From Paenibacillus oenotherae (GTDB lineage Bacteria; Bacillota; Bacilli; Paenibacillales; Paenibacillaceae): a stretch of 48,143 bases of DNA. Below the pieces are notes generated by a model. The model saw nothing but the letters and a program-made list of their open reading frames with translations. It was not told the DNA's origin and made no database searches. The stretch lies in assembly GCF_019443105.1 (NCBI RefSeq), contig NZ_JAHZIJ010000029.1, forward strand, positions 1-48,143, given 5' to 3'. Every line of letters starts with the position of its first letter. Within the stretch, counting starts at the first letter, position 1. Shown here piece by piece: positions 19,104 to 28,371 of the stretch. Made by a program: the position numbers and the translations under genes.

Positions 19104-20054
19104 ATGTCTGAGAAGATTGTTGTTGGCGTTGATATCGGCGGAACCGCCATTAAAGTTGGCATTTGCAGCATGGACGGCGAACTGCTTCATACTTATGAAG
19201 GACCAACAGGAGTAGAGAAGGGCAGCGATGAGATATGTCAGAACATCGCCCAATACGCACGAAATATTGTCGAGCAATCTCCATACAGCTGGGAGCAGGT
19301 AGAGGGTGTCGGGATCGGTATTGCAGGGTTTCTTGATATTCCCGCAGGCATCGTGAAATTCTCGCCCAACTTACCTTTAAGGAACATAAACTTAAAAGCA
19401 TTTCTTGAAGAAAAACTCGAGAAAAGAGTGCTTATTAATAATGATGCTAACGTTGCGGCGCTTGGTGAAGCTTGGGCTGGAGCAGGCAGAGGAATTGATC
19501 ACTGCGTTTGCTATACACTCGGAACGGGTGTAGGCGGCGGTGTTATTATCGGCGGGAAAATTGTCGAGGGCTCCAATGGCATGGCAGGAGAACTGGGCCA
19601 TATGTCAGTCGTTCCGGATCTGGAAGCGATTCAGTGCGGCTGCGGCAAAATGGGCTGCCTGGAAAGCGTCTCCTCTGCAACTGGCATTATCCGGATGGCC
19701 AAGGACGCTGTTGAACGCGGAGACCGCACCTCGCTGTCCTTTGTTGACGAAATTAAGGCCAAGGATGTGTTCGACGCGGCGAAGGCTGGCGACGAGGTTG
19801 CGGTGCGTATCGTAAATCGTGCAGCATTCTATCTGGGCAAATCGATGGCAATGGTAGCGGTTGTCCTTAATCCTAAGCGGTTTATCATTGGCGGCGGTGT
19901 CTCTAATGCCGGCGAGTTCCTATTTGAACAAATTCGGGAAGTATTCCAGAAGGCTGCACCTGAGATGGCGCAGGAAGGCGTTGAGATCGTACCTGCTATT
20001 CTTGGCAATAATGCGGGGGTTGTGGGAGCGGCCGGTCTGATTATTCGTTCTTAA
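19104..20054 (+). CDS. glcK: Glucokinase, ROK family
   Basis: A 316-aa ATP-dependent glucose kinase that makes glucose 6-phosphate from non-PTS glucose. The phosphate loop DIGGTAIKVG is at the N-terminus, the catalytic region is VLINNDANVAALGEAW, and the ROK zinc motif CGCGKMGCLE follows GELGHM. Glycine-rich GTGVGGGVIIGGKIVEG lies between. AGAGGTGG precedes the ATG. It leads a cluster with rapZ and yvcK, all linked to carbon status. Confidence 0.93.
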   Translation: MSEKIVVGVDIGGTAIKVGICSMDGELLHTYEGPTGVEKGSDEICQNIAQYARNIVEQSPYSWEQVEGVGIGIAGFLDIPAGIVKFSPNLPLRNINLKAFLEEKLEKRVLINNDANVAALGEAWAGAGRGIDHCVCYTLGTGVGGGVIIGGKIVEGSNGMAGELGHMSVVPDLEAIQCGCGKMGCLESVSSATGIIRMAKDAVERGDRTSLSFVDEIKAKDVFDAAKAGDEVAVRIVNRAAFYLGKSMAMVAVVLNPKRFIIGGGVSNAGEFLFEQIREVFQKAAPEMAQEGVEIVPAILGNNAGVVGAAGLIIRS

Positions 20055-20085
20055 TTTCAGCGTGCGTTCGGGGGAGGAATAGACA

Positions 20086-20973
20086 ATGGATGCGGGAACA
20101 GCGAAGGCGAAGCTGGTCATAATCACGGGCATGTCCGGTGCAGGCAAAACAATAGCGGTGCAGAGTCTGGAGGATCTGGGATTCTTCTGCGTTGATAATT
20201 TGCCGCCGGTCCTTATTCCTAAGTTTGCTGAGCTTATCGAGCAGTCGAATGGTAAAATAGGAAAGGTAGCACTTGTGATCGATCTGCGGGGACGCGAGTT
20301 TTTCACGGCGTTGTCGGAGTCTCTCAGCTATGTGAAGGAACATTTTACAATCGGGTACGAGATTCTGTTTCTGGATGCAACAGATAGCGTGCTTGTTCAG
20401 CGATACAAAGAAAGCCGCAGACGTCATCCGCTGGCTCCTGAAGGACTGCCTCTGGAGGGCATCAAGATGGAACGCCGCATGCTGGAGGACTTGAAGGGCT
20501 GGGCAACACAGGTTATCGATACGAGCAGTCTGAAGCCTGTACAGCTTAAAGAGCGTATTATTTCACGGTTTACGAATGCTGACTTGAATACGATTTCGAT
20601 TAATATCACTTCATTCGGCTTTAAATATGGCATACCGATAGACGCTGATTTGATTTATGATGTCAGATTTCTGCCTAATCCGCATTATGTGGAGCATCTG
20701 CGGCCCAATACGGGACAGGATCCGGAAGTCTATGATTATGTGATGAAATGGCCGGAGACACAAGCTTTCCTGACCAAGCTGCTGGATATGCTGCAATTTC
20801 TTATTCCTCTCTATCGCAAGGAAGGCAAAAGTCAGGTCGTTATAGGCATTGGATGCACAGGCGGCAAGCACCGTTCTGTCGCCATTGCTGAATATTTGAG
20901 CCGGATGCTTGGCAGCAGCGATACAGAAGCTGTGCGCGTAAGCCATCGCGATTCTGATCGCGATCGGCACTGA
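20086..20973 (+). CDS. rapZ: RNase adapter / nucleotide-binding protein RapZ (YvcJ)
   Basis: A 295-aa protein with the P-loop GMSGAGKT near the N-terminus, DLRGREFF and the C-terminal family motif [19 protein letters not shown]. coli RapZ guides RNase E to a small RNA controlling amino-sugar synthesis. The Bacillus homologue YvcJ hydrolyses nucleotides and affects competence, so the exact role here is inferred. AGGAATAG lies near the start. It is followed with 1-7 bases spacing by yvcK. Confidence 0.93.
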   Translation: MDAGTAKAKLVIITGMSGAGKTIAVQSLEDLGFFCVDNLPPVLIPKFAELIEQSNGKIGKVALVIDLRGREFFTALSESLSYVKEHFTIGYEILFLDATDSVLVQRYKESRRRHPLAPEGLPLEGIKMERRMLEDLKGWATQVIDTSSLKPVQLKERIISRFTNADLNTISINITSFGFKYGIPIDADLIYDVRFLPNPHYVEHLRPNTGQDPEVYDYVMKWPETQAFLTKLLDMLQFLIPLYRKEGKSQVVIGIGCTGGKHRSVAIAEYLSRMLGSSDTEAVRVSHRDSDRDRH

Positions 20974-20980
20974 GGTGGAC

Positions 20981-21970
20981 ATGACGGAACCGAATAAACG
21001 TCAGGTCCCTCGGATTGTTGTCATCGGCGGCGGTACGGGATTATCGGTTATGCTGCGGGGGCTGAAGGAGAAGCCGCTCGATATTACGGCTATCGTAACG
21101 GTAGCTGATGATGGCGGAAGCTCTGGCATTCTTCGCAATGAACTGCAAATTCCGCCCCCGGGTGATATTCGCAACGTACTTATCGCACTAGCCGATGTGG
21201 AGCCGCTTTTGTCGGATATGCTGCAGTACCGCTTTAACAGCGGCACCGGTCTGGCGGGACATAGTCTGGGCAATCTGATGCTCGCGGCAATGACGGATAT
21301 CTCTGGCGACTTTGTTACTGGCGTCCGTGAGCTCAGCCGAGTGCTGGCAGTACGCGGCCGCGTGCTTCCGGCAGCAGGGCAAGCAATTGTGCTGCATGGG
21401 GAGATGATCGATGGAACAATTGTCTCCGGAGAGTCCAATATCCCTAAGGCGGGGCGCGCAATTAAGCGTGTGTTCATCGAGCCGGCGAATGTAGAGCCGC
21501 TGGAGGAAGCGGTGGAGGCAATCCGCAGCGCAGATGCGATTCTGATCGGACCGGGGAGCCTGTATACGAGTATTATTCCTAATTTGCTTGTTCCTAAGCT
21601 TGCAGAGAGCATTGTTGAATCGGAAGCGGTCAAAATGTTTGTATGCAATGTGATGACACAGCCCGGCGAGACAGATAATTATTCTGTCAGTGATCATTTG
21701 GCCGCTGTTCATGCGCATATCGGTCATCATCTATTCGATTATATTATTGTCAATGACGGAGAAATCCCGCCGCAGGTGCAGATGAAATACGCAGAGCGCG
21801 GGGCGAAGGCCGTGCATCTCGATTTGGAAGAAGTAACGCGTCGCGGGTACAAGGTAATTGCCGACAGGCTTGTTTTGTTCCGTACCTATTTGCGGCACGA
21901 TGCGGCTAGACTCAGCCATCATATTTATCAATTGGTGGAAAGCTGGATGGAGAGAAAAGAGGTGAGATAA
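20981..21970 (+). CDS. yvcK: YvcK/CofD-like gluconeogenesis factor
   Basis: A protein of about 329 aa with the Rossmann motif [30 protein letters not shown] and [15 protein letters not shown]. In B. subtilis it is needed for growth and cell shape on gluconeogenic carbon sources and binds UDP-sugars. ATG 20981 is used; GTG 20975 is also possible because AGGTGG overlaps this junction. It sits between rapZ and whiA, the conserved block. Confidence 0.92.
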   Translation: MTEPNKRQVPRIVVIGGGTGLSVMLRGLKEKPLDITAIVTVADDGGSSGILRNELQIPPPGDIRNVLIALADVEPLLSDMLQYRFNSGTGLAGHSLGNLMLAAMTDISGDFVTGVRELSRVLAVRGRVLPAAGQAIVLHGEMIDGTIVSGESNIPKAGRAIKRVFIEPANVEPLEEAVEAIRSADAILIGPGSLYTSIIPNLLVPKLAESIVESEAVKMFVCNVMTQPGETDNYSVSDHLAAVHAHIGHHLFDYIIVNDGEIPPQVQMKYAERGAKAVHLDLEEVTRRGYKVIADRLVLFRTYLRHDAARLSHHIYQLVESWMERKEVR

Positions 21971-21971
21971 G

Positions 21972-22901
21972 GTGTCTTTTGCGGCACAAACGAAGAAAGA
22001 ACTAACGCTTATCGAGGCTGATCCGTGCTGTGAGAGAGCGGAGCTGTCCGCACTCATTCGAATGAACGGGTCCGTGCAATTGTCCAGCCGCAAAGTCATT
22101 CTTGATATCTCTACCGAAAATGCTGCTATTGCCAGAAGGATCTACACGCTCATCAAGAAGCTGTTCGCGGTGCATACAGAGCTTCTTGTCCGTAAGAAAA
22201 TGCGGCTGAAAAAAAATAATGTCTACATTGTCCGTATTCCGGTCAAGGTTCAGGAGATTCTAAGTGAGCTGGGAATTGTAGCTGAAGGCTTCATGTTCAA
22301 TCAAGGCATCGACAAGGATATGATTCGCAAGCCTTGCTGCAAGCGGTCTTATCTGCGGGGGGCATTCCTTGCAAGCGGCTCGGTCAACAATCCAGAAGGC
22401 TCGTCTTACCATCTGGAGATCTCTACGATGTATGAGGAGCACTGCAAAGCGCTCGTGGAGCTGGCGAACAAGTTCGACTTGAACGCACGCTGCATTGAGC
22501 GCAAGAAGGGGTTCATCTTCTACATGAAGGAAGGCGAGAAAATTATCGAGCTCTTGAGCATTATTGGAGCCCACCAAGCCTTGTTCAAATTCGAGGATGT
22601 ACGGATTATGCGGGACATGCGAAACTCTGTTAATCGTATCGTCAATTGTGAGACGGCGAACTTGAACAAGACAATCGGTGCTGCTGTAAGGCAGATCGAT
22701 AACATCAAGCTGCTTCAGAAGGAAATCGGACTGCAGAGCTTGCCGGACAAACTGCGCGAGGTTGCTGAAATCCGCTTGCAGCATCCTGATTTGAACTTGA
22801 AGGAAGTCGGGGAAATGCTCAAGGGAACTGTCAGCAAATCGGGCGTCAACCACAGATTGCGCAAAATTGATGAAATGGCGGAAAAAATTAGGAACGGTTA
22901 G
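21972..22901 (+). CDS. whiA: DNA-binding protein WhiA
   Basis: A 309-aa protein combining a LAGLIDADG-like N-terminal fold (about 1-200) with a C-terminal helix-turn-helix ([25 protein letters not shown]). It controls sporulation in Streptomyces and affects division and chromosome segregation in Bacillus. The GTG start lies one base after the yvcK stop, so translation is probably coupled. The motif [23 protein letters not shown] is well kept. Confidence 0.94.
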   Translation: MSFAAQTKKELTLIEADPCCERAELSALIRMNGSVQLSSRKVILDISTENAAIARRIYTLIKKLFAVHTELLVRKKMRLKKNNVYIVRIPVKVQEILSELGIVAEGFMFNQGIDKDMIRKPCCKRSYLRGAFLASGSVNNPEGSSYHLEISTMYEEHCKALVELANKFDLNARCIERKKGFIFYMKEGEKIIELLSIIGAHQALFKFEDVRIMRDMRNSVNRIVNCETANLNKTIGAAVRQIDNIKLLQKEIGLQSLPDKLREVAEIRLQHPDLNLKEVGEMLKGTVSKSGVNHRLRKIDEMAEKIRNG

Positions 22902-23003
22902 GCATAAGGCTAGTGAAGTTGTCACAATAGTGGTATAATGGTGTGAAAAATATGTTTGCGCTATCAATATAAGAGTTCATTCAGTATAGGGGGTAAGGTT
23001 TCC

Positions 23004-23273
23004 ATGACAAGGCATCCGGTTGTCGTTCGCCTGAAAACAGGTCTCCATGCAAGACCGGCCGCACTTTTCGTCCAGGAGGCAAATAAATTTTCTTCTGAAG
23101 TGTTCGTCGAGAAAGACGATAAAAAAGTGAACGCAAAATCGATTATGGGGATTATGAGCCTAGCAATCAGCTCCGGCACAGAAGTTACGATAAGCGCGGA
23201 AGGTTCGGATGCCGACCAGGCTGTAACCGCTTTAGTCAATTTGGTCAGCAAGGAAGAGCTGGAAAACCAATAA
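23004..23273 (+). CDS. HPr-type phosphocarrier in the crh position, with His15 and Ser46
   Basis: An 89-aa HPr fold. The active loop is TGLHARPAA, so the PTS-phosphorylatable histidine is at position 15; the HprK target serine lies in NAKSIMGIMS at position 46. In B. subtilis the gene at this place is crh, whose residue 15 is Gln and which cannot carry PTS phosphate. This protein could act both as PTS HPr and as a CcpA corepressor. GGGGGTAAGG precedes ATG 23004. A strong terminator ends the cluster. Confidence 0.9.
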   Translation: MTRHPVVVRLKTGLHARPAALFVQEANKFSSEVFVEKDDKKVNAKSIMGIMSLAISSGTEVTISAEGSDADQAVTALVNLVSKEELENQ

Positions 23274-23291
23274 TACACATTCATGTGTAAG

Positions 23292-23316
23292 AAACTCCCC
23301 TCAGGGGAGTTTTTTT
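23292..23316 (+). terminator. Intrinsic terminator of the HPr gene
   Basis: AAACTCCCC / GGGGAGTTT around TCA, followed by T residues. It ends the glcK-HPr cluster. Confidence 0.92.
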
Positions 23317-23390
23317 ATATTAAGGGCTAGTGCAACAATGAGGGGGCTTTCAGCGTCATAGAAAGTACTAAGGATAAGGGGCTGATCAAG

Positions 23391-24215
23391 ATGACGGACA
23401 ACAAGATAACGAACTCTATTTCCACAGAAGGCAAGAACAGCAAGGGGGCACGCAAGCGCTCCATGCTGCTGATCGTGCCGGCACTCGCTGTAGCAATTGG
23501 AATTGGCGCCGTACTGGGCGCAAGCGGGGGGAAGGCTGAAGTGTATGCACTTGATGCAACTGCAAGCGTGCAGAAGGGCTTAATAACTGTCTCGGGTAAC
23601 GGTGAGCTTCGGGCTGCTCCGGATGTTGCTTATGTCCAGGTGGCTGTTGAGACTCGTGCTGCTACAGCGAAGGATGCACAGTCCAAGAATGCGACTCAGT
23701 TCGCCGGATTGAAGAAGGTTCTGTTCGAGAAGTACAAGATGGCAGCTAAGGATGTGCAATCCACTGGGATCTCCGTGCAGCCAGAGCACCAATACAATAA
23801 CAAGGATGGCACAAGCAAGATTGTAGGCTATATCTCTACGCATAGTATTCGAATTACGACTCGTGATCTGGAAGGAACAGGAACACTTCTGGACGATCTG
23901 TCGACAGCTGGAGCGAATCGGGTTGACGGTATTCAATTCGATACAGAAAAGCAGGATCAATATGAGCTGCAAGCGTTAGAGAAGGCAATGGCTAATGCGA
24001 AGTTGAAAGCAGAGACGCTGGCTAAAGCAGCAGGGCGTCAGCTCAAGGGAGTCGTCAATATCGCACAGAGCAATGTCAGCAATGGACCTATTCCTTACTA
24101 CGGGAACTATGCAATGAAGAGTGAGGCAGCGGCAGATAGCGCAGGTTCTACATCGGTTCAAACAGGTGAGATCACACTTTCAACCGATGTGACGGTTGTT
24201 TACGAAATGGAATAG
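23391..24215 (+). CDS. SIMPL-domain (DUF541) protein, membrane-anchored or secreted
   Basis: A 274-aa protein. Residues 1-24 are positively charged, residues 25-45 (MLLIVPALAVAIGIGAVLGA) form one hydrophobic helix, and the rest is an extracytoplasmic SIMPL domain beginning ITVSGNGELRAAPDVAYVQVAVET. This opening and the middle GYISTHSIRITTRDLEGTGTLLD are typical of the family. No cleavage site is convincing, so it is either a signal anchor or a secreted protein. The role of SIMPL proteins in Firmicutes is poorly known. It is a single-gene unit ending in a hairpin. Confidence 0.85.
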   Translation: MTDNKITNSISTEGKNSKGARKRSMLLIVPALAVAIGIGAVLGASGGKAEVYALDATASVQKGLITVSGNGELRAAPDVAYVQVAVETRAATAKDAQSKNATQFAGLKKVLFEKYKMAAKDVQSTGISVQPEHQYNNKDGTSKIVGYISTHSIRITTRDLEGTGTLLDDLSTAGANRVDGIQFDTEKQDQYELQALEKAMANAKLKAETLAKAAGRQLKGVVNIAQSNVSNGPIPYYGNYAMKSEAAADSAGSTSVQTGEITLSTDVTVVYEME

Positions 24216-24227
24216 AGCATGCAACAT

Positions 24228-24265
24228 AAAGGGCAGCAGCCTCTACAATGAGGATGCTGCCCTTT
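24228..24265. terminator. Hairpin between convergent SIMPL and sda-like genes
   Basis: AAAGGGCAGCA pairs with TGCTGCCCTTT over an 11-bp stem. It lies between two genes that face each other and may serve both strands, although T runs are short. Confidence 0.7.
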
Positions 24266-24270
24266 ATGTA

Positions 24271-24597
24271 TTAATTAGGTAATGAGTTACATTCGAAGTC
24301 ATTGTTAGCCGATAAACCACGCTGATTAATTGCCTGTTCAATTAAAGCAATGAACTCTTCAGACAAGCGCATTGCTTTCGCCTCGTGATAAACTTCAATG
24401 AGATGAGTATCACTAAGCGGACGCAAAAGTAATGATTTGTCTTGCATGGGAAGAAACAACTGCTGTGTTTCTTCATGATCATTAGTGTGGCGTTCGAAGG
24501 GTTGTTCATATACTGGTGCATAGGGAGTGAATTTGCGTCCAGGTTCACTGGATCGGATGAAATTTCGCACGCTTGCGAATGGATTCGATAGTTTCAT
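24271..24597 (-). CDS. Sda-like sporulation histidine kinase inhibitor with N-terminal extension
   Basis: A 108-aa protein whose residues about 59-94 (RPLSDTHLIEVYHEAKAMRL then SEEFIALIEQAINQRGL) match the helical hairpin of Sda, the checkpoint peptide that blocks KinA-type kinases when replication is disturbed. Classical Sda is about 46 aa; here some 55 polar residues (KLSNPFASVRNFIRSSEPGR and on) come first. CGGAG stands about 11 bases ahead of the ATG at 24597. An internal ATG would give a 58-aa protein but has no Shine-Dalgarno. Function is inferred from the domain. Confidence 0.72.
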   Translation of the reverse strand: MKLSNPFASVRNFIRSSEPGRKFTPYAPVYEQPFERHTNDHEETQQLFLPMQDKSLLLRPLSDTHLIEVYHEAKAMRLSEEFIALIEQAINQRGLSANNDFECNSLPN

Positions 24598-24801
24598 GCG
24601 TGTGCAACTCCGTTATTTAGATTTCGTATCACGGGCCCAAGTGACGGGGAATATGGAATCATTTAGTACATATTAACATGAAATTAAGACATCGTCGTTA
24701 TGGATTCAGCCGTACGAATCTTTCTTGACAAAACCACAAAAGTGTGATTTCTAGATGCTTTTGGGAGGGTGGATATAGCTATATCAGTCAACTGCTGAGG
24801 T
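24598..24801. other. Non-coding region upstream of the sda-like gene
   Basis: No gene is supported here. It holds a perfect 14-base palindrome GATATAGCTATATC at 24772-24785 and a TTGACA at 24725-24730 without a matching -10. These could belong to a promoter on either strand for the sda-like gene or the repeat region; I cannot decide. Confidence 0.4.
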
Positions 24802-25060
24802 GAAAAGGCTTGTGGGAACGACCGCTGCAGCAAGGGTGGGCACATTGGAGAGCATAAGGAGGAAAAACCGTCTAACAGCCGCCAGTAGCAGCTCATAGAT
24901 GAGCGTTAAGCGGGTGGAAACGGCTTACGGGAACGCCATCAGCAGCAAGGGTGGGCACATTGGAGAGCATAAGGAGGAAAAACCGTCTAACAGCTGCTAG
25001 TAGCAGCTCATAGATGAGCGTTAAGCGGGCGAAACCGGCTTACGAGAACAGCAACAGCGG
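24802..25060. repeat. Tandem repeat, 115-bp unit, two full copies and a partial third
   Basis: Copy 1 spans 24802-24916, copy 2 24917-25030, and a degenerate third begins at 25031. Over the ~87-base core (from CAGCAAGGGTGGGCACATTG to GAGCGTTAAGCGGG) the copies differ at two positions. Each unit contains the hairpin GCTCAT-AG-ATGAGC (24891-24904 and 25006-25019). Copy 2 also has a 17-base palindrome AGCTGCTAGTAGCAGCT (24992-25008), which is imperfect in copy 1. No reading frame spans the array convincingly. It lies between clpP and the sda-like gene; the function is unknown. Confidence 0.8.
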
Positions 25061-25099
25061 GAAGCCTGGGGCCATCGCGAAAAGCTGCAAATTAAAAGG

Positions 25100-25132
25100 A
25101 GTGCCGGATCGTCTTCTGACGATAGGCACTCT
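25100..25132 (-). terminator. Intrinsic terminator of clpP
   Basis: On the minus strand GAGTGCC-ATCGTC pairs with GACGAT-GGCACTC and is followed by CTTTTAATTT. It lies about 20 bases after the clpP stop. Confidence 0.82.
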
Positions 25133-25151
25133 CAGCAGGATAAAGCAGTAT

Positions 25152-25739
25152 TTACAATTTCTCAATCACTTTATCGACGAGTCCGTATACCTGTGCTTCT
25201 GCTGCGGACATGAAGTAGTCACGATCTGTATCTCGTTCGATCTTCTCAAGCGGTTGACCGGTACGTTCGGACAAAATATTGTTCAATGTATCACGGGTCT
25301 TGAGGATATGCTTGGCACGAATCTCGATATCCGTTGCTTGTCCTTGTGCGCCCCCGAGCGGCTGGTGAATCATGACCTCGCTGTTAGGCAGCGCCATACG
25401 CTTGCCCTTGGCGCCTGCAGCAAGCAGGAACGCGCCCATGGAAGCCGCCATGCCTACACATATGGTGGACACATCCGGTTTGATGAACTGCATCGTATCG
25501 AAGATAGCAAGACCAGCGGAAACTGAACCGCCAGGGCTGTTGATGTAGAGTGAAATATCCTTCTCAGGGTCATCTGCTGCCAGAAACAGCAGCTGCGCGA
25601 TGATGGAGTTCGCCACGATGTCATTCACGGGTGTGCCGAGAAAGACGATCCGGTCTTTAAGCAACCGGGAGTATATGTCGTAAGCTCGTTCGCCGCGATT
25701 GTTCTGCTCAATAACCATAGGTACGAAATTCATTTCCAA
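25152..25739 (-). CDS. clpP: ATP-dependent Clp protease proteolytic subunit
   Basis: A serine protease of about 195 aa that forms the tetradecameric barrel served by ClpC/ClpX/ClpE. The nucleophile Ser lies in [14 protein letters not shown], the catalytic His in [13 protein letters not shown] and the Asp in [12 protein letters not shown] place the start at TTG 25739 ([12 protein letters not shown]), 7 bases after GGAGGG; the ATG at 25733 is the common start in homologues but is 13 bases away. A CtsR-like box overlaps its promoter, so heat-shock control is expected. Confidence 0.95.
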   Translation of the reverse strand: MEMNFVPMVIEQNNRGERAYDIYSRLLKDRIVFLGTPVNDIVANSIIAQLLFLAADDPEKDISLYINSPGGSVSAGLAIFDTMQFIKPDVSTICVGMAASMGAFLLAAGAKGKRMALPNSEVMIHQPLGGAQGQATDIEIRAKHILKTRDTLNNILSERTGQPLEKIERDTDRDYFMSAAEAQVYGLVDKVIEKL

Positions 25740-25777
25740 AGTAAGTCCCTCCTTCAATTGATTAGCGATGTATTAAC

Positions 25778-25806
25778 ATCATAACGGATTGCAAAGCGAA
25801 AGTCAA
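25778..25806 (-). promoter_or_regulatory. Sigma-A promoter of clpP
   Basis: On the minus strand the -35 TTGACT (25806-25801), a 17-base spacer and the -10 TATGAT (25783-25778) form a good vegetative promoter. Confidence 0.8.
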
Positions 25807-25817
25807 AGAAGGTCAGA
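25801..25817. promoter_or_regulatory. CtsR-type operator at clpP
   Basis: AGTCAAAGAAGGTCAGA matches the CtsR direct-repeat consensus (R)GTCAAA-NAN-(R)GTCAAA with one mismatch in the second half. It covers the -35 element of the clpP promoter, the place where a repressor would act. Confidence 0.75.
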
Positions 25818-25877
25818 AAAAGGTTCAAAGGTTGAATGGAACGGGTAATGGAATGGGGAAAAAGAATCCCTATGCGC

Positions 25878-25906
25878 AAAAAAGACCGCCCTCTGTCAGG
25901 GCAGTC
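25878..25906 (-). terminator. Terminator after tRNA-Arg (minus strand)
   Basis: Read on the minus strand, GACTGCCCT / AGGGCGGTC is followed by six T. It lies about 20 bases downstream of tRNA-Arg. Confidence 0.8.
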
Positions 25907-25925
25907 TCAGCAGTAGCAGTTATTA

Positions 25926-26000
25926 TGGCGCGCCCGCGAGGGATCGAACCTCGATCTCAGGCTCCGGAGGCCTACGTCATATCCATTGGACCACGGGCGC
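25926..26000 (-). tRNA. tRNA-Arg (CCG)
   Basis: Minus-strand cloverleaf: acceptor GCGCCCG pairs with CGGGCGC, the anticodon loop is CTCCGGA (anticodon CCG), the T-loop is TTCGATC, the discriminator is G and CCA is encoded. It stands alone with its own terminator. Confidence 0.95.
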
Positions 26001-26112
26001 GAATTGATAGCGAGATTTATTATATGCTATAGAAAAAGAAAAAGCAAGAAGCTTTCCAAATAAAATTTTGTGCAAATCGTGACAGAAAACGGTTACATAA
26101 TCAAATGCCGTC

Positions 26113-26141
26113 TTGCCGTATGTCAATCTTTGCAGTACAAT
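26113..26141 (+). promoter_or_regulatory. Sigma-A promoter of the glycolytic operon
   Basis: TTGCCG (26113-26118), a 17-base spacer and TACAAT (26136-26141), placed just upstream of the CggR operator and about 90 bases before cggR. Confidence 0.78.
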
Positions 26142-26146
26142 AGCAG

Positions 26147-26182
26147 TGGGACTAAAAACGCGCAAGCGGGACGTATTAAGTC
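26147..26182 (+). promoter_or_regulatory. CggR operator (two direct repeats)
   Basis: TGGGAC-N6-CGCG-N4-CGGGAC-N6-AGTC reproduces the spacing of the B. subtilis CggR site (CGGGAC-N6-TGTC-N4-CGGGAC-N6-TGTC) as I know it, with the second repeat best kept. It starts about 5 bases after the -10, so bound CggR would block elongation or clearance. Fructose 1,6-bisphosphate is the known inducer. Confidence 0.78.
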
Positions 26183-26229
26183 CAAGTAATAATTGCAGCT
26201 TATTCGGCAAATGGAGATGATGTTGAACA

Positions 26230-27261
26230 ATGCAATCTCTCATCGATATACAGCAGCAGCTTTTGCCGGATTTGCTCATTGTAATGAAGAAACGGTACTT
26301 AATTCTCCGTCAGGTTATGCTCTCGGACATGATCGGCAGGCGAACGCTCGCTGCTTCGCTTAACCTGACAGAACGCGTGCTTCGTGCGGAGACCGACTTT
26401 CTGAAGGGACAGGGTCTTCTTCTCATTGATGCTGCTGGCATGCGCATCAGCGATGCGGGGAGACGGCTGCTGGAGGACATGGAGCCCTTCTATAAGACGA
26501 TGTTCGGCTTGTCTGATCTGGAGGAGCGCATTCGCGCCCACTTCGGTCTGAAGGGAGTAACGATTGTTCCCGGCGATTCCGACACCTCTCCTTATGCGAA
26601 ACGCGAGCTTGGACGTGCGGGAAGTGCGGCACTTCGCAAAGTAATGGGTAAGGATGATGTAGTGGCTGTTACAGGAGGCTCAACACTGGCTCATTTGGCT
26701 AATCAGCTTATGACTCAGACGCCGCTCAAGGGCAATTGGTTTGTCCCGGCGCGTGGCGGGCTTGGCGAAAGTCTTGACTATCAAGCGAACACGATCGCTT
26801 CGACGATGGCCAAGCGTACAGGCGCCCAGTACAGGCTGCTTCATGTTCCCGACCATCTTAGCGACGAAGCCTACATGTCACTCATGCAGGAGCCTAACAT
26901 CAGAGAAATTGTTGAAGTCATCCGCAGTGCCAGGATTGTCCTGCATGGCATCGGAGATGCTATGGTAATGGCGCGCAGGCGGCGTGTAGACGAATCCGTT
27001 ATTAACGCGATGGAAGCGGAGAAGGCGCTGGCAGAGGCGTTCGGTTATTATTTTGACCGCAATGGCGCTGTTGTGCATAAGATGTCCACCGCAGGCCTCA
27101 GACTTGAGGACATCATGGAGACGGAAGTTGTCATAGCGATCGCGGGCGGCCGAAGCAAGGGCGAAGCTATTGCGGCGGTTATGCGGTTCGGGCATGATGA
27201 CATGCTGGTCACTGATGAAGCCGCAGCGCTGGAGATCGCGGCCATTATGGACCGTGAATAG
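26230..27261 (+). CDS. cggR: Central glycolytic genes regulator CggR (SorC/DeoR family)
   Basis: A 343-aa repressor. The N-terminal winged helix (about 35-85: RRTLAASLNLTERVLRAETDFL) is followed by a sugar-phosphate-binding SorC domain with VTGGSTLAHLANQL, VPARGGLGESLDYQANTIASTMAKRTGA and the glycine-rich VIAIAGGRSKGEAI. It represses its own operon and is relieved by fructose 1,6-bisphosphate. TGGAGATGATG lies ahead of the ATG. It leads cggR-gapA-pgk-tpiA-gpmI-eno, the standard Firmicute order. Confidence 0.95.
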   Translation: MQSLIDIQQQLLPDLLIVMKKRYLILRQVMLSDMIGRRTLAASLNLTERVLRAETDFLKGQGLLLIDAAGMRISDAGRRLLEDMEPFYKTMFGLSDLEERIRAHFGLKGVTIVPGDSDTSPYAKRELGRAGSAALRKVMGKDDVVAVTGGSTLAHLANQLMTQTPLKGNWFVPARGGLGESLDYQANTIASTMAKRTGAQYRLLHVPDHLSDEAYMSLMQEPNIREIVEVIRSARIVLHGIGDAMVMARRRRVDESVINAMEAEKALAEAFGYYFDRNGAVVHKMSTAGLRLEDIMETEVVIAIAGGRSKGEAIAAVMRFGHDDMLVTDEAAALEIAAIMDRE

Positions 27262-27283
27262 CTGCCTGGATGTATGATGTTGT

Positions 27284-27325
27284 GATCTTGACGAATGCGA
27301 GTGGCTGAATTGTCGCCGCAAGATC
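27284..27325 (+). other. Stem-loop between cggR and gapA
   Basis: GATCTTG (27284-27290) pairs with CAAGATC (27319-27325), with partial pairing inside. In B. subtilis the cggR-gapA transcript is cut near this junction and a 5' stem protects gapA mRNA. The same role is inferred here from position only. Confidence 0.4.
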
Positions 27326-27354
27326 GTCTTGAGATATATTGAAACTACGCTTAG

Positions 27355-28371
<1,017 letters not shown>

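Noticed and set aside
24802-25060. Tandem riboswitch such as glycine or c-di-GMP type
   Set aside because: The conserved cores of those riboswitches are absent, and no gene is suitably placed downstream on the plus strand.
25014-25526. 170-aa plus-strand frame across the repeat end and clpP
   Set aside because: It is antisense to clpP and begins in the repeat; the conserved ClpP sequence on the minus strand explains this region.
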